DNA of 36,657 nucleotides from an uncultured Oscillospiraceae bacterium (GCA_910579155.1 CAJTTS010000025.1:1-36657), one strand, 5' to 3'; counted from the stretch's first letter, positions 8,239 to 16,506 are shown. Notes: generated by a model from the sequence alone, not told the origin. Program-made: numbers and translations.

Positions 8239-9591
8239 ATGGCCACCAACATTCTGCTTTTGCTGGCGGATGACATGAATTACAACACGATCAATTGCTT
8301 TGGCTGCCCGGTGGACGACATCTCTCCTAACCTGGACAAACTGGCCAGCCAAGGCATTTGCTTCGACAATGCCCATGTCACCATTGCCGTGTGCCAGCCC
8401 TCCCGCCAGTGCCTGCTGACCGGGCTGTACCCCCACCACAACGGCGCGCTGGGCTTCGACCCCATTCGGGAGGATGTTGCGACGCTGCCGGAAATTCTCC
8501 GTGAGCACGGTTATTACAACGGGATTCTGGGCAAGACCAAGCACTGTATGCCGGTGCACAAATTTGCCTGGGACTACTTTAACAACGTTCAGAATCCGGA
8601 AAACTGTTTCGGCCGCAGCCCCTACATCTACGGCCGCGAGGCGGCGAAATTTTTCCAGGAAGCCAAAGAGGCGGGCAAACCCTTCTTTTTCATGGCCAAC
8701 TCCCATGACCCCCACCGTCCCTTTGCGGGCAGCGAAGATGAGTTGACCCGGTTTTTTGGGTTCCATACCCATGCCAGCCGCTATTACCGCCCGGAGGAGG
8801 CCTGGGTGCCGGGTTTTTTGCCCGACCTGCCTGATGTGCGCCGGGAGTTGGCCCAGTACTACTCCAGTTGCCGCCGGTGCGACGAGTCCCTGGGCGCTGT
8901 GCTGAACGCCTTGGATGAATCCGGCATGGCGCAGGATACACTGGTTATCTTCATGAGCGACAACGGCATGGCCTTCCCATTTTCCAAGGCCAACTGCTAC
9001 CTCAACAGCACCAAGACCCCCTTTATTGCCCGTTGGCCGGGTCATATCCCGGCCGGGCGGTGGGATCGGGAGCACTACATCGCCGGGGTGGACTATACCG
9101 CCACCATTCTGGAGGCATTGGGGCTGTCCGATGCACTCCAAACCGACGGCAGAAGTTATCTTCCCCTCCTTCTGGGACAGGAGCAGGGCATGCGGGACAC
9201 CGTATTCAGCCAGTTCAACACCACCGCCGCCAAGGGCAGCTTCCCCATGCGGTGTATAAAAAGCCGGCACTTTGGCTACATTTTCAACGCCTGGGCCGAC
9301 GGCCAGACGCTGTTCAAAAACGAGGCCAAGACCGGGTTGACCTACAAAGCCATGAAAGCGGCGGGGGAGCACGATCCGGACATCGCCCAGCGGACGAATT
9401 TCTTCGACTATCGCTGCCGGGAGGAGTTCTATGACTTTGACGCCGACCCCGATGCCCTGAACAACCTGATTGACCAACCGGAGCATCAGGAACAGATTCA
9501 GGCGTTCCGGGCCGCTCTGCTGGAGTTTATGGTGCAGTCGCAGGACCCTGTGGCGCCGGAGTACAGCCATTTCCTTGAGAACCGATCTTAG
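8239..9591 (+). CDS. type I sulfatase, sulfamidase-like (Cys-type, cytoplasmic)
   Basis: This 450-residue sulfatase carries formylglycine motif C52-Q-P-S-R56, metal ligands D11-D12 and D241-N242 (SDNG), and active-site HDPH at 156-159. The tract MAFPFSKANCYLN near residue 245 resembles the corresponding loop of heparan N-sulfatase (sulfoglucosamine sulfohydrolase), so an N-sulfated or similar amino-sugar substrate is plausible but unproven. The start is fixed by GAGGAGG in the overlap with the tctA stop. No signal peptide is present, so it should act on imported sugars in the cytoplasm after maturation by the anSME. Confidence 0.9.
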   Translation: MATNILLLLADDMNYNTINCFGCPVDDISPNLDKLASQGICFDNAHVTIAVCQPSRQCLLTGLYPHHNGALGFDPIREDVATLPEILREHGYYNGILGKTKHCMPVHKFAWDYFNNVQNPENCFGRSPYIYGREAAKFFQEAKEAGKPFFFMANSHDPHRPFAGSEDELTRFFGFHTHASRYYRPEEAWVPGFLPDLPDVRRELAQYYSSCRRCDESLGAVLNALDESGMAQDTLVIFMSDNGMAFPFSKANCYLNSTKTPFIARWPGHIPAGRWDREHYIAGVDYTATILEALGLSDALQTDGRSYLPLLLGQEQGMRDTVFSQFNTTAAKGSFPMRCIKSRHFGYIFNAWADGQTLFKNEAKTGLTYKAMKAAGEHDPDIAQRTNFFDYRCREEFYDFDADPDALNNLIDQPEHQEQIQAFRAALLEFMVQSQDPVAPEYSHFLENRS

Positions 9592-9622
9592 CCGCCTGCC
9601 CACAGGAAAGGACGTGATAAGC

Positions 9623-10963
9623 ATGAACATTCTTTACCTGCACACCCACGACACCGGACGGTATATCCAGCCCTATGGCTGCGGCCTGCCTACTCCTCAT
9701 CTCCAGCAGCTTGCCCAGGAGGGCACACTGTTCCGTCAGGCTTACTGCACCGGCCCCACCTGCTCCCCCAGCCGGGCGGGACTGCTCACCGGTACCATGC
9801 CGCACACCAATGGTATGTGGGGACTGGCCCACCGGGGATTCGCGCTCTTTCATCCGGAGACACATATGGCTGCCTGGTTCGCGGCCCATGGCTACGAGAG
9901 CGTCCTGTGCGGCATTCAGCATGAGGCGGAGGATCCGCTCACGCTGGGCTATCAGATGATATTGGGAGACGCCGACTACTCTATGGGCAAGTGCAAGCGG
10001 GATTGGGAGTCCTTCGATTTGGGTAATGCCCGGGCCGCCGCGGATTATCTGGGCCAGAAACACACCGCCCCCTTCTTCCTGTCCATGGGCCTTTTCAATA
10101 CGCACCGGGTATTTCCGGAGGTGACGGACCCCAATGCGGCAAACTATGTGGCCACTCCGCCCCAGATCTGTGATACGCCGGAAAACCGCATGGATATGGC
10201 GGGGTTTATTCAAAGCCTGCAAACCGCTGACCAGGCGGCGGGGATCGTGCTGGACGCCCTCAAACAGAGCGGCCGGGACCGGGATACCATCGTGATTTTC
10301 ACCACCGACCACGGCCTGGCCTTCCCAGATATGAAATGCACCCTCTATGACTCCGGTATCGGGATCAGCCTGATCGTGAAGTACCCCGGCAACCCCATGG
10401 CAGGCAGTGTGTCCGACGCATTGGTGTCCCATCTGGATCTGTACCCCACTTTGTGTGAGATGGCCGGAGTTCCCAAGCCCGAAGGTTTGCAGGGCGTGTC
10501 CCTGTGCCCGCTGTTGGAAAAACGTACCGAGGCAGTGCGCCGGAGCATTTTTGCGGAGGTAAACTTCCATGTGGCCTATGAGCCCATGCGCTGCATCCGC
10601 ACGGCGCGGTACAAATACATCCGCCGCTACAGTGCCTATGAGCGGCCTGTGCCCTGTAACTGTGACGATTCCCCGGATAAGTCCCTACGCCTGGAGGCGG
10701 GCTTCTACCGTCATGCGCAGCCCCGGCGGCTGTTGTTCGACCTGGTCTGCGATCCTCTGGAGCGGGTCAACCGAATTGACGATCCGGACTATAGCCAGGT
10801 TGCCAGCCAGATGGAGTTGGAATTGGAACAGTGGCTGGAGCAAAGCGGTGATCCCATCCGGAGAGGGATTATGTTCCCACCGGAGACGGCGCTGGTAAAC
10901 TATCCCGACAGCCTTTCACCGGCAGAGAAGGTGTTCCTCAAGGATTTTCATCAACTCGTCTGA
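9623..10963 (+). CDS. type I sulfatase, sulfamidase-like (Cys-type, cytoplasmic)
   Basis: This 446-residue sulfatase has motif C47-S-P-S-R51 followed by AGLLTG. ATG 9623 is chosen because the protein then starts with the first beta strand (NILYLHTHD) and a GGAAAGGA ribosome site precedes it; the frame is open further upstream but overlaps the previous gene. The usual N-terminal Asp-Asp metal pair reads His-Asp (HTHDTGR), a pattern seen in some sulfatases annotated as heparan N-sulfatases. A second metal site is TTDHG, followed by KCTLYDSG, again similar to sulfamidase. No signal peptide. It is paralogous to the preceding gene and in the same operon. Confidence 0.9.
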   Translation: MNILYLHTHDTGRYIQPYGCGLPTPHLQQLAQEGTLFRQAYCTGPTCSPSRAGLLTGTMPHTNGMWGLAHRGFALFHPETHMAAWFAAHGYESVLCGIQHEAEDPLTLGYQMILGDADYSMGKCKRDWESFDLGNARAAADYLGQKHTAPFFLSMGLFNTHRVFPEVTDPNAANYVATPPQICDTPENRMDMAGFIQSLQTADQAAGIVLDALKQSGRDRDTIVIFTTDHGLAFPDMKCTLYDSGIGISLIVKYPGNPMAGSVSDALVSHLDLYPTLCEMAGVPKPEGLQGVSLCPLLEKRTEAVRRSIFAEVNFHVAYEPMRCIRTARYKYIRRYSAYERPVPCNCDDSPDKSLRLEAGFYRHAQPRRLLFDLVCDPLERVNRIDDPDYSQVASQMELELEQWLEQSGDPIRRGIMFPPETALVNYPDSLSPAEKVFLKDFHQLV

Positions 10964-10987
10964 TGTGTATCGAAAAGGAGGATGCCT

Positions 10988-11851
10988 ATGGAGTATACCA
11001 TCCAAAATGGATTCATGGCTTTGGCAGCCGATACCCATGGGGCGCAGCTTTGTGATCTTCACAGCTTGAGGCATCCGGAGCGCCATTTGCTGTGGACCGG
11101 GCAGGCGGATATCTGGCCTTGGCACGCCCCGGTCTGCTTTCCCTGGTGCGGCAAACTCAAGGGAGGCCTGTTCCAGGACCGAGGCATTCAATACCCCGCC
11201 CCTCAGCACGGTTTTGTGCGCGAACAGGAGCACCGGCTGGTCTGCCAGGGAGAGGACTTCCTGGAATTTTGCCTGGATTGGCGGGGTGAGGAAACCCAAT
11301 GGCCTTGGAGTTTTTCGTTCCGCACCCGTTTTTCCCTCAGCGCCGACGGAGTGAGCGTCATCTTTTCGGTCACCAATTTGGACAGCCGGCCCATGCCCGC
11401 CCAGTTGGGTTATCATCCCGGACTGTGCTGCCCGTTTTCCGATGGATTGGGACCGGAGGACTACCTGATCCGCTTTGAGCGCGGCCTTGAGGCCAGGTTG
11501 CAGAGCATCCCAATCCAGCGGGATATGTTCCAATCCCGCCGGATTGTCTACCCAAACCTGCGCTCCCATTGGGTCCAACTGGAGGAACGCGCTACGGGGC
11601 GATATCTGCGTGTAGATACGCGGGACAGCCGCTGCCTGGTGCTGTGGAGCAAGCCTGGAATACCGGGATTTATCTGCATCGAGCCGTGGTCATCCCCACC
11701 GGCTGCCGGCGGCGAACTGATTGAGGACCCTGCCTTCCAACTGATTTCACCGGGAGATACCGTTGTCTATGCGCATGGCCTCAGAGAGGGCACCGTGTTA
11801 AATTCCCGCGGTGGTGCGGCGCGATTTGCCGTCCAGGCGCAGGGAAATTAA
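10988..11851 (+). CDS. aldose 1-epimerase-like protein (LacX type)
   Basis: This 287-residue protein belongs to the galactose mutarotase-like superfamily, closest in pattern to the LacX-type aldose 1-epimerases. Characteristic tracts are PWCGKLKGG near 50-60, QHGFVRE near 72-78 (catalytic-type His) and LGYHPGLCCPF near 139-149. ATG 10988 is used because AAAGGAGG ends right before an earlier in-frame ATG at 10982, leaving the second at proper spacing. It probably interconverts anomers of the imported sugar, or recognises a related sugar, within this operon. Exact substrate is unknown. Confidence 0.8.
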   Translation: MEYTIQNGFMALAADTHGAQLCDLHSLRHPERHLLWTGQADIWPWHAPVCFPWCGKLKGGLFQDRGIQYPAPQHGFVREQEHRLVCQGEDFLEFCLDWRGEETQWPWSFSFRTRFSLSADGVSVIFSVTNLDSRPMPAQLGYHPGLCCPFSDGLGPEDYLIRFERGLEARLQSIPIQRDMFQSRRIVYPNLRSHWVQLEERATGRYLRVDTRDSRCLVLWSKPGIPGFICIEPWSSPPAAGGELIEDPAFQLISPGDTVVYAHGLREGTVLNSRGGAARFAVQAQGN

Positions 11852-11869
11852 ATAGAAAGGATGAACAAC

Positions 11870-14482
11870 ATGAAGAAAAGATGTACCGCGCTGATCCTTG
11901 CAGCAATCATGCTACTGGGCCTTGCCCTGCCCGCCGCTGCGGCGCAGCCGGTCTCCAAACCGGCCCGCATCACTGTGGATCCGGGGCAGTCCCTGCGGAC
12001 TATCAGCCCCCAACTGTTTGGCGTAATCCAGAATCAGGGACGCATGGGCGAAGGGGCCGCCGACCCCGAGGGTAAACCCTATCCCGGCTTTGTGGAGGCG
12101 CTTAAGACCATGGGCGCCACCGAACTGCGCTACCCCGGCGGCACCATGGGCGGCCAGATCTTTGACTGGCGGGAGGCCATCGGCCCCATCAGCCAGCGCA
12201 AGCTGACCTATGCCCGCACCAACAATCCCGGACAGATTCTGAACTATGGCGTGGATGAGATGGCCCAGATGGCCGAGGCCTGCGGAATGACGCTGGATCT
12301 GTGTATCAACTCCCATATGCTGGGGGTCAAGGAGGCGTTACAGTATCTGGCTTACACCACCATGCCGGCCAACGGCACCCCCCTCTCGCAGCTAAATCCG
12401 GAAACCGATCTTCAGTACTGGGCCAATCTGCGGGCCTCCTACGGTCATGAGAAACCCTATGCCGTGACGCGTGTCGATATCGGCAACGAAGAAGATTGGA
12501 ATAACGGATGGCGGTCAGGCAGTTTTGTTTCGCTGTCTGACCGTTACGAGCCCGCGGTCAAGGTAACGCAGGACAATCAGGCCCAGGCCCTGTACGCCTT
12601 CGGCGGGATCGTCCAGTATGACAAGGTGAATACCATTACCTACCACGACCTGAGCGCCAACGCCGCCGTCAGCGACGGTACGGCCAACCAGCAGAAGCGG
12701 GCGCCCTATGTGGACATCGTGAACAACGGCACCTGCCACATCTATGTGGACGACGTGGAGTGGACCATCGTAGACAGTCTGAGCGGACGAGGAGCCGATG
12801 CGTCCGTCTGCGCAGTGAATTATGACACGGGCTACATCACCTTCGGCGATGGGGTCAACGGCGCCATTCCCGCCAAGGACAGCAAGATCACGATTACCTA
12901 TCAGACCGAGCACGAGGGCTATCTGGACTACTACTACGCCATCCGTGAAAAGTTCCCCGGGGTCCACATCAGCGCCAAGATCAGCGGGGAAGAGTTCATG
13001 CAGTTGATGGGCAGTGTCCACCCCTACGACAGTATCTCTTACCATCCTCTTTCGGCGAATCAGCCTGGAAAGGACGTAGCCGACTTTACCGAGCACTATT
13101 ATCAGCAGATGGCCAGCGTGACGGTGACCATGCAGCAGGAGGCAGTCCGGTTGGAGAAGTTGGCGCAATACGCCGGGGACAATACGCCGGAACTGATTCT
13201 GAGCGCCTATGGCCATGCCCAGGGAAATTTCCCCAAGGGGCAGACCGACTGGCATCTCAATCTGGCCGAGGGCATCATGTGTGCCGATGAACTGATCGCC
13301 TTTATCGACAATGGATTTGGTGTGGCCTGCAACTTCCTGCTCAACGACATGCCCTATGACCCGGACACCACCGACGCCCCCACCGCCCGGCGGTACAACG
13401 CCATGGTGTACAGCCGCTTGGGCAGCGATAAATTCATCATCGCGCCCAAAGGGTTGGCTTTCTCCATGGTCAGCGGCTTGAGCGGACAGACCCAGGTGGC
13501 CGCTGTTGTGGAAAATAACCCCACCGTCCCCTTGAATGGATATGACCCCCAGTCCGATTTTGGCAAGGCTGATTTTCCCTACTTCCCTGCGGAGAACGCC
13601 AGGACGGAGAGTTTGGATATTCTCAAGGTGCTCAGCGCAGTGGATGAGAACGGAAATCTGACACTGATCGTGGTTAACAACCATGCCGAGGAGGCCATTG
13701 AAACAGAAGTGACGCTGAAGGGCTACACCCATACCGGCGTAACAGACGTTTCTGAGTATAACGGAGAGAAATTCACCACGATCAATACTCCGGAACAGCC
13801 CAACGCGGTGAGCATCACCGCCGCGCAGAAGGATTTGGGAACCGGCGGCTTCCGCTATGTTTTCCCGGCCCACTCCATCACCAAATTTACCTTCCGCGCA
13901 CAGAAGGGAACGGCCCACAACTGCCCGTCGGCGAGTTACACCGACCTGGACGGAGATGCCTGGTACCACGAGGCGGTGGACCAGGTTTTGAAGCAGAACT
14001 GGATGACCGAGACATCCAAGAATACGTTTGCCCCCTATAGTGCCATGAGTCGTGCCCAAACGGCGGAACTTTTGTGGAATATTGCCGGAAAGCCGGTGGT
14101 CAACTACGCGATGCGCTTCCAAGATGTAGATGCCGGCGGACCCAGCGCCGAGGCGATCCGATGGGCGGCTTCTGAGCAGATTGTGCAGGGATACTCCCAG
14201 GACAGCTTTGGCCCTGACGATCTGGTCAGCCGCGAGCAGATGATGACCATGCTCTATCGGTTTGTTAAGAGCAGGAAAAATGTTTCCGCTCCCGCAGACG
14301 TCCCGCAATATGCAGACACCGAGGCGATCAGCGCCTGGGCGGTGACAGAGGTGTCCTGGTGTGCGGAACAGGGCGTGGTATCCCACAAAGCGGGCCAACG
14401 CTTTAATCCGACCGGGGGTGTTTCCAAGGCGGAGGCAGCCGCCTTTGCGGTAAAATTATCTCAACTTTTGTCCAGCGGATAA
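11870..14482 (+). CDS. secreted clan-A (GH51-like) glycoside hydrolase-type protein with SLH anchor
   Basis: This 870-residue surface protein has a signal peptide (1-25, cut near AAAAQ) and a GH51/arabinofuranosidase-like barrel: LRYPGGTMGG at 87-95, then DWREAIGP and the acid/base strand DIGNE with Glu207. An extra segment of about 100 residues (roughly 245-345) with an ITFGDGVNG motif is inserted in the barrel. A C-terminal beta domain (about 580-680) is followed by three SLH motifs (about 690-741, 748-803, 812-868) that bind cell-wall polymer. The strand where the catalytic nucleophile Glu is expected reads ELILSAYGHA (441-450), with Ala446 at the usual Glu position. It may therefore bind rather than cleave glycan, unless another residue serves. 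Confidence 0.8.
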   Translation: MKKRCTALILAAIMLLGLALPAAAAQPVSKPARITVDPGQSLRTISPQLFGVIQNQGRMGEGAADPEGKPYPGFVEALKTMGATELRYPGGTMGGQIFDWREAIGPISQRKLTYARTNNPGQILNYGVDEMAQMAEACGMTLDLCINSHMLGVKEALQYLAYTTMPANGTPLSQLNPETDLQYWANLRASYGHEKPYAVTRVDIGNEEDWNNGWRSGSFVSLSDRYEPAVKVTQDNQAQALYAFGGIVQYDKVNTITYHDLSANAAVSDGTANQQKRAPYVDIVNNGTCHIYVDDVEWTIVDSLSGRGADASVCAVNYDTGYITFGDGVNGAIPAKDSKITITYQTEHEGYLDYYYAIREKFPGVHISAKISGEEFMQLMGSVHPYDSISYHPLSANQPGKDVADFTEHYYQQMASVTVTMQQEAVRLEKLAQYAGDNTPELILSAYGHAQGNFPKGQTDWHLNLAEGIMCADELIAFIDNGFGVACNFLLNDMPYDPDTTDAPTARRYNAMVYSRLGSDKFIIAPKGLAFSMVSGLSGQTQVAAVVENNPTVPLNGYDPQSDFGKADFPYFPAENARTESLDILKVLSAVDENGNLTLIVVNNHAEEAIETEVTLKGYTHTGVTDVSEYNGEKFTTINTPEQPNAVSITAAQKDLGTGGFRYVFPAHSITKFTFRAQKGTAHNCPSASYTDLDGDAWYHEAVDQVLKQNWMTETSKNTFAPYSAMSRAQTAELLWNIAGKPVVNYAMRFQDVDAGGPSAEAIRWAASEQIVQGYSQDSFGPDDLVSREQMMTMLYRFVKSRKNVSAPADVPQYADTEAISAWAVTEVSWCAEQGVVSHKAGQRFNPTGGVSKAEAAAFAVKLSQLLSSG

Positions 14483-14498
14483 TATGCTGTAAACGCGG

Positions 14499-14536
14499 CA
14501 AACGCCGGAGAGGGTTACTTCCCGCTCCGGCGTTTG
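14499..14536 (+). terminator. terminator of the sulfatase-transporter operon
   Basis: CAAACGCCGGAG (14499-14510) and CTCCGGCGTTTG (14525-14536) form a perfect 12-bp stem 17 bases after the last stop codon. The loop can add GGG-CCC pairs. The following tract is only mildly T-rich. It marks the end of the catabolic operon. Confidence 0.7.
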
Positions 14537-15079
14537 TCATATCCGTATATTAAGGACAGCGCTTGGAGTGCAATACCGCTGAAAGCCGTGATCCGAAACC
14601 ATCTGCTTAACTGCTGCAAATCCATTAACACCCGGCAGAGGAATCTCCCCGCCGTCTCCCTGGATGTGGACTATACCGCAGCCGATGGCCCGCCCCCGTT
14701 CACGGAGCCGTACACGCCGGACGGGGTGGATGAACTTCTTGGCCTGCCGGACGTGGTGTTTCATTCTCTCCGGCACAGCAGTATGACCTACAAGCTGAAG
14801 CTCAACCATGGCGATATCAAGGCCGCCCAGAGAGATACCGGACACGCCCAGGCTCAAATGGTCACCGAGGTTTACGCCCACATTCTGGATGAGGAGCGAA
14901 AAATCAACGCCCAGAAATTTGAGATCGCGCTTTATGCCGATCCGGATATGCGTCAGGTGGAACGGGATCTGAACCCGCCGAAGCCGGAGCCGGGGACAGA
15001 TCTGCAAAAGCTGTTGACGCAGCTCCAGGAAAACCCCGAACTGGCAAGTCAGTTGAAAGCCATTTTGTACGCAAAGTAA
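14534..15079 (+). pseudogene. C-terminal remnant of a tyrosine integrase
   Basis: The frame encodes the catalytic C-terminus of a phage/ICE-type tyrosine recombinase: GLPDVVFHSLRHSS (from 14741; HxxR), a GHAQ tract near 14840, and the nucleophile Tyr in VYAHIL (codon 14873-14875). The tail, a run of Pro/Leu/Gln-rich sequence ending QLKAILYAK, is typical of large Firmicutes integrases. The core-binding domain and the first catalytic Arg are missing, and sequence before about 14700 is not recognisably integrase. It abuts the operon terminator on the left and the tRNA-derived attachment site on the right, the position where such integrases normally end. It is best read as debris of an earlier element at the same tRNA locus. 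Confidence 0.8.
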
Positions 15080-15248
15080 CAGGAGGGCATGAGACTGCAC
15101 GGGACGGCACGAAAGTGCAAATTAGCAAAATGCCCGTTTTCATTAGCAAACAGGGGAAAAACCGTTCGATTCCTCCCGGGAATGAGCGTCGTAAGCCCTT
15201 CCGTAGCGGGGGAATGCCCCAAATCCACATCAGAACAAAATGAAAGAA

Positions 15249-15281
15249 AAAACGCCGAAATCATAGCGAAATCGACGTTTT
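15249..15281 (-). terminator. terminator downstream of the tRNA-Arg 3' half
   Basis: On the minus strand AAAACGTCGA (15281-15272) pairs with TCGGCGTTTT (15258-15249), one G-U wobble, and ends in a T-run. It starts directly at the CCA end of the tRNA fragment, so it is the natural terminator of the original tRNA gene, left on the chromosomal side of the junction. Confidence 0.65.
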
Positions 15282-15325
15282 GGCACCCCGAACTGGATTC
15301 GAACCAGCGGCCTTCCGCTTAGGAG
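15281..15325 (-). other. attachment site: 3' half of tRNA-Arg(CCT)
   Basis: Read on the minus strand, this is an exact tRNA 3' half: anticodon loop CTCCTAA (15325-15319), 3' anticodon strand GCGGA, variable loop AGGCC, T-arm GCTGG-TTCGAAT-CCAGT, 3' acceptor strand TCGGGGT, discriminator G and encoded CCA (15283-15281). The bases on the 5' side (TCTTA) cannot pair with GCGGA and no D-arm follows, so the gene is cut at the anticodon loop. That is the usual crossover place of tRNA-targeting tyrosine integrases, making this attL of the element to the right. The intact tRNA-Arg(CCT), with a TCCGC anticodon strand, should lie beyond the right end. Confidence 0.85.
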
Positions 15326-15366
15326 TAAGACGAACGGGTTTTCAGCCCTTTTATGCGCTCCCTGTG

Positions 15367-15412
15367 AAAACCCGGCAAGCCCGCTTGTTTCAAGGGTTTG
15401 CCGGGTTTTGCT
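15367..15412. terminator. strong bidirectional terminator inside the left end of the element
   Basis: AAAACCCGGCAA (15367-15378) pairs with TTGCCGGGTTTT (15398-15409), and an inner CCC-GGG adds to the stem. A/T runs flank both arms, so it can terminate in either direction. It insulates the element from the chromosomal junction. Confidence 0.75.
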
Positions 15413-15501
15413 TGTTGATTAGACAATTATGCTTTTAACTGATTTTGGCCACTGTTGGACGGTCTGTAGGCAGATTTGTAGGCAAACTTTGTCTTGTCTA
15501 C

Positions 15502-15834
15502 TTACCCACCCATTTCCATTTGTTCAAGTTGGCGCCGCTGATTACGTCTGCCATAGACCACAGCAGTAACCCACACACGCAGATGATCGGTATCAATCCA
15601 GAAATACACAAGGAAGTTTTTTACAACCATTTTATGTATGCCCTGGCTGTGCCAAGGTTCTTCCTCTGTCAGAGGAATCCTGGCGGGCATAGAGGACAAG
15701 GATGCCAATTCTGCCTTGATCGTGTCAAGCCAGCGTGCCGCATTTTCCGATGAGTGAAGCGTTGCTGAGATATAGCGTACAACCTCCTGCATCTGCTGTA
15801 ACGCATAAGGAGTTATCTTGACTTCATACTCCAT
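15502..15834 (-). CDS. RelE/ParE-superfamily toxin
   Basis: This 110-residue protein has the ParE/RelE toxin layout: a helical hairpin (YALQQMQEVVRYI and ENAARWLDTIKAEL) and then a beta sheet ending VWVTAVVYGRRNQ. ATG 15834 has AGGGTG seven bases upstream; a GTG at 15840 in the same frame overlaps the antitoxin stop and is an alternative. Family members inhibit translation or DNA gyrase; which applies here cannot be told. It is encoded after, and translationally coupled to, the antitoxin gene, and probably stabilises the mobile element. Confidence 0.85.
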   Translation of the reverse strand: MEYEVKITPYALQQMQEVVRYISATLHSSENAARWLDTIKAELASLSSMPARIPLTEEEPWHSQGIHKMVVKNFLVYFWIDTDHLRVWVTAVVYGRRNQRRQLEQMEMGG

Positions 15835-15836
15835 TT

Positions 15837-16136
15837 TCACACACCCTGATGCAACAGATCGAACGCTTCATCTAAGGAATATCCATGCCCGGCCTTAGCC
15901 TGTGACAATCCTTCCTCCATCATAGCATTAAAGGTTGCTGTATCCATTTCATCACGGGCTATGGGGCCGCTGGGGACAGACAAAGCAAACGGGATACTTC
16001 TTGTCATAATGATCTGCTTATAGAGCATATTGATGACCGTTGAGGCAGGGACACCCAGTTTCGCCATAATTGCCTCGGCCTGTTCTTTTACGTCTGGCTC
16101 CACACGAGCCAAGACATTTGCTGTTTTCGCTGCCAT
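15837..16136 (-). CDS. RelB/DinJ-family antitoxin
   Basis: This 99-residue protein has an N-terminal ribbon-helix-helix domain typical of RelB/DinJ (NVLARVEPDVKEQAEAIMAKLG, then STVINMLYKQI) and an acidic, Ala-rich C-terminus that should wrap around the toxin. It precedes the toxin gene on the minus strand and is expected to autorepress the operon through its RHH domain, the usual conditional cooperativity arrangement. Confidence 0.85.
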   Translation of the reverse strand: MAAKTANVLARVEPDVKEQAEAIMAKLGVPASTVINMLYKQIIMTRSIPFALSVPSGPIARDEMDTATFNAMMEEGLSQAKAGHGYSLDEAFDLLHQGV

Positions 16137-16159
16137 CTAACACACCGCCTTTCGTTCCT

Positions 16160-16188
16160 ATTATACCACTACGTATATCAAATAGCAA
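16160..16188 (-). promoter_or_regulatory. promoter and possible operator of the toxin-antitoxin pair
   Basis: On the minus strand TTGCTA (16188-16183) and a consensus TATAAT (16165-16160) are 17 bases apart, 24 bases before the antitoxin start. Between the boxes, ATAC-N6-GTAT (16163-16176) is a small dyad that could be the site for the RHH antitoxin. Confidence 0.6.
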
Positions 16189-16322
16189 TACAATTCTTCT
16201 GCTGCCTATTCTCTGCTTTCTTTGAGCAATATCCACATTTAACTCTGACCTGTGACAATCCTTTCTCAATATGCCGCTAAACATCGTATAAGCCCGCCCC
16301 CAAACGATATATCATATACAAG

Positions 16323-16352
16323 AAGCCCAGGGCGTGGGTGCGCCCTAGGCTT
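16323..16352 (+). terminator. hairpin with weak T-run
   Basis: AGCCCAGGGCG and CGCCCTAGGCT (16324-16351) form an 11-bp stem with one mismatch around a six-base loop, followed by TTCAACTATTTT. No gene is seen in 16189-16322 apart from this. It could terminate read-through into the small frame at 16372. Confidence 0.45.
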
Positions 16353-16371
16353 CAACTATTTTGGGGAGGCG

Positions 16372-16506
16372 ATGAATATGGCTATGAGAAGAAAACAGGC
16401 CAACGATACCTTGATATTGGCTGCTCGTCCACCTACAGGCACAAAGTGCATACAGAAAAGGTTGTATAAAGTGTTTCTCAAAAATACGACAATTTTCGAT
16501 GGATAA
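16372..16506 (+). CDS. possible 44-residue protein, unidentified
   Basis: An ATG behind GGGGAGG opens a 44-codon frame rich in Lys, Arg and Thr (starts MNMAMRRKQANDT, ends TTIFDG). The ribosome site is good and the hairpin just upstream fits a transcription unit boundary. The protein matches nothing I recognise and could be a decayed gene. The stretch 16189-16371 has no other convincing gene. Confidence 0.3.
   Translation: MNMAMRRKQANDTLILAARPPTGTKCIQKRLYKVFLKNTTIFDG

Noticed and set aside
7477..9630. Long minus-strand open frame (over 700 codons) opposite tctA and sulfatase 2
   Set aside because: It is a shadow of the codon bias of the G+C-rich genes on the other strand; it has Gly/His/Gln-rich, non-protein-like composition and no family motif.
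15160..15185. GTTCGATTC tract resembling a tRNA T-loop on the plus strand
   Set aside because: The flanking bases cannot form a T-stem and no other tRNA part is nearby; the true tRNA fragment is the minus-strand one at 15281-15325.
15089..15322. Open frame running through the tRNA half-gene
   Set aside because: It overlaps the attachment site and tRNA terminator, which explain the sequence better, and it has no recognisable protein.
15899..16263. 15-bp repeat CCTGTGACAATCCTT at about 15899 and 16249
   Set aside because: One copy is inside the antitoxin gene and the other in a gene-free stretch; with no further copies or structure it is probably chance or a small duplication.
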